DNA of 13,835 nucleotides, taken from contig CATXSD010000065.1 in NCBI GenBank assembly GCA_958402075.1, positions 1-13,835 on the forward strand, given 5' to 3'. Shown here piece by piece: positions 12,059 through 13,835 of this stretch (position 1 is its first letter; the number at the start of each line of letters is the position of its first letter). The notes beneath the pieces are model-generated. The model saw nothing but the letters and a program-made list of their open reading frames with translations. It ran no database searches and was not told where the DNA came from. A program made the translations under genes and the position numbers. This DNA comes from Mediterranea massiliensis (GTDB lineage: Bacteria; Bacteroidota; Bacteroidia; Bacteroidales; Bacteroidaceae).

Positions 12059-13835
12059 ATGACGCATTTCAACAAATGGACCCGCGGCGCGGCTGCGCTT
12101 CTGGGACTTTTTCTGGCCTCGCAGGCAGAGGCACAGGTCGTGAAGAACGAGCGCCTGCTCTCCTTTGAAGAGGAAGCAGTGCCGGCCTACGTGGCGGCGG
12201 ACGACGGTTCCCGCCTGACCATCAACGACGAACATTACAAGGACGGTCTCCACAGCCTCGGCTGGGAGTATGGGCCGGGTGCCGTGCTCCGCGTGAAGAA
12301 AGACCTGATGTTCGAGCCCAAGGACCCTACGGGCAAAGATACCTACCTGTCGGCCTTCATCGTGTGGGTGTACAACGAGCAGGCACAGGACAAGCAGATA
12401 CGTTTTGAATTCCTGAAGGACGGCAAGCTCTGCACCTCCTTCCCCTTCGGCATCAACTTCACGGGCTGGCGTGCCGCATGGGTATGCTACGAACGCGACA
12501 TGCAGGGCGTGCCCGAAGAAGGCATGAACGAGCTGCGCATCGTGGCCCCCGACGTCCGGGGCAAGCTCTGCTTCGACCACATCGTCACGGCCAGCAAGGT
12601 GGATGCCCGTCAGCAGACGGCCGACGTGCAGGTGCCTTTCGTCAACAAAGGTACGACGAACCACTGGCTCGTCATTTACGAGCACTCCCTCTGGAAGCCC
12701 GAAATCGCCCTGACCCCTCTCGACGACCGGCAGAAGGCCGACATCAAGCGGATGGAAACCCGCTTCCGCGACATGCTCTACACGCCTGGCAAACTGACCG
12801 ACAAGGAGATGCAGGCCATCCGCCAGGCGTATGACTTCTATCAGATTACCTACAAGAACGGCAAGGTGAGCGGTCTGCCCATCTTCATGGTGCGCCAGGC
12901 CGAGGCCTACGAACGCATGATACCCGGCTGGGACAAGGATATGTTCACCAAACTGGGCATGGAGATGAACAATTATTTCAACCTGATGAAGCGCATCGCC
13001 ACTGCCTATCTGAACGCCAAGGACGACACGCTGCGCGACGAGTTGCGGCAGAAGTTCCTGGCCATGTACGACCACATCACCGACCAGGGCGTGGCCTATG
13101 GCAGCTGCTGGGGCAACATCCACCACTACGGCTACAGCATGCGCGGCCTCTACGTGGCCTACTTTCTGATGAAGGACGTGCTGCGCGAGGCGGGCAAGCT
13201 GGCCGAGGCCGAACGTACGCTGCGCTGGTATGCCATCACCAACGAAGTCTACCCCATGCCTAAAGTGAACGGCATCGACATCGACTCCTTCAACACCCAG
13301 ACACAGGGACGCATGGCCAGCATCCTCATCATGGAAGACTCGCCCGAGAAGGTGCAGTACCTGCGCTCCTTCTCCCGCTGGCTCGACTACGGCTGCCGTC
13401 CGGCCGACGGGCTGATGGGCTCCTTCAAGAGCGACGGCGCCTGCTTCCACCATTGCAACAACTATCCGGCCTACGCAGTGGGCGGCCTGGACGGTGCCAC
13501 AAACATGATTTACCTGCTGAGCGGCACGCAGTTCCGGGTGTCCGAACTGGCTCACCAGACGGTGAAGAAGGCCCTGCTCACCATGCGCTTCTATTGCAAC
13601 ACCCGCCAGTGGTCGCTCTCCATGTCGGGCCGCCACCCCAACGGCAAAGGGCAGCTCATCCCCGTACAGTATGCCACGATGGCCCTTGCCGGTACCCCCG
13701 ACGGCCGTCAGCCCTACGACGCCGACATGGCTGCCGCCTACCTCCGCCTGATGGAATACACCGGCCGGGTGAACGAAAACGATCCCGACTACCTGCCCCG
13801 CACGTCGAGCAAAAGGGAACAGCGGCTGAAACAGG
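12059..13835 (+). CDS. Chondroitin sulfate ABC lyase, polysaccharide lyase family 8 (partial)
   Basis: Cleaves chondroitin and dermatan sulfate by beta-elimination to unsaturated disaccharides. The 592 residues present begin with a Sec signal peptide (MTHFNKWTRG, hydrophobic core, SQAEA) with likely cleavage before Gln26, so it is periplasmic or surface-exposed; no lipobox Cys. The N-terminal beta domain (about 30-185) ends with FDHIVTASKVDARQQTADVQ, typical for the chondroitinase ABC N-terminal domain. The alpha-toroid catalytic domain follows. By comparison with Proteus vulgaris ABC lyase I, His465 and Tyr472 in FHHCNNYPAY correspond to catalytic His501 and Tyr508, and Arg525 in SGRHP to Arg560. 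NIHHYGYSMRG (353-363) is also characteristic. The C-terminal part and the catalytic Glu lie beyond the window. It begins after a leader with two hairpins. Whether it is endo- or exolytic cannot be told. Confidence 0.9.
   Translation, partial: MTHFNKWTRGAAALLGLFLASQAEAQVVKNERLLSFEEEAVPAYVAADDGSRLTINDEHYKDGLHSLGWEYGPGAVLRVKKDLMFEPKDPTGKDTYLSAFIVWVYNEQAQDKQIRFEFLKDGKLCTSFPFGINFTGWRAAWVCYERDMQGVPEEGMNELRIVAPDVRGKLCFDHIVTASKVDARQQTADVQVPFVNKGTTNHWLVIYEHSLWKPEIALTPLDDRQKADIKRMETRFRDMLYTPGKLTDKEMQAIRQAYDFYQITYKNGKVSGLPIFMVRQAEAYERMIPGWDKDMFTKLGMEMNNYFNLMKRIATAYLNAKDDTLRDELRQKFLAMYDHITDQGVAYGSCWGNIHHYGYSMRGLYVAYFLMKDVLREAGKLAEAERTLRWYAITNEVYPMPKVNGIDIDSFNTQTQGRMASILIMEDSPEKVQYLRSFSRWLDYGCRPADGLMGSFKSDGACFHHCNNYPAYAVGGLDGATNMIYLLSGTQFRVSELAHQTVKKALLTMRFYCNTRQWSLSMSGRHPNGKGQLIPVQYATMALAGTPDGRQPYDADMAAAYLRLMEYTGRVNENDPDYLPRTSSKREQRLKQ

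Noticed and set aside
11957..13636. A 559-codon open frame on the - strand
   Set aside because: Antisense to the chondroitinase gene, with compositional translation rich in His, Val and Gly and no recognisable motif.

Overview
The window looks like a chromosomal segment of a GC-rich Bacteroides-type gut bacterium (Bacteroidales). Three things suggest this: the gene content (SDR-type uxuB with uxuA, dapB followed by two S26 signal peptidases and a WbqC protein, a DUF2851 protein, a secreted PL8 chondroitinase), promoter boxes of the Bacteroides TAnnTTTG type, and mostly weak Shine-Dalgarno sequences. Assignments rest on reading motifs by eye; no database search was possible.

Layout. 1-109 (+) is the tail of a GH3 glycosidase, closed by a strong hairpin terminator. 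228-2234 (-) is a hexuronate operon, uxuB then uxuA, read divergently from an AraC-type regulator (2363-3259, +). The shared spacer holds two outward-facing promoter boxes and a repeated ATTTTTGCA element. 3251-7134 (-) is a housekeeping operon transcribed dapB, lepB, second lepB-like gene, wbqC-like gene. Its last gene overlaps the AraC gene tail to tail by 9 bp. 7135-7550 has no gene but carries a striking array of short palindromes with a 22-bp period. 7551-8340 (-) holds a degenerate DUF3267 membrane protein and, upstream of it, a 58-residue single-pass membrane protein. 8603-9139 (+) is an AT-richer gene for an unrecognised exported/membrane protein. 9350-11873 (+) is a sensor histidine kinase followed by a DUF2851 protein. 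12059 to the window end (+) is the N-terminal two thirds or so of a chondroitin sulfate ABC lyase.

How the parts fit. UxuB and UxuA convert fructuronate to mannonate and then 2-keto-3-deoxygluconate (KDG), and the AraC protein is the obvious candidate regulator. The chondroitinase makes unsaturated uronate disaccharides whose uronic acid also normally ends at KDG, so both ends of the window serve uronate catabolism, although they are not one operon. The middle block is core metabolism and secretion.

The main points of interest are: (i) the second signal peptidase has lost both residues of the Ser/Lys catalytic dyad (Gly35 and Ser99 at those positions) while the upstream copy keeps both; (ii) the 22-bp palindrome array at 7372-7505; (iii) a family of 7-bp repeats (TAACCRC/TCACCRC and complements) that forms hairpins at three gene junctions, supplies a near-identical leader to two start codons and encodes the end of the histidine kinase; (iv) a DUF3267 protein without its HExxH site; (v) shared operator-like sequences upstream of the small membrane genes and the kinase.
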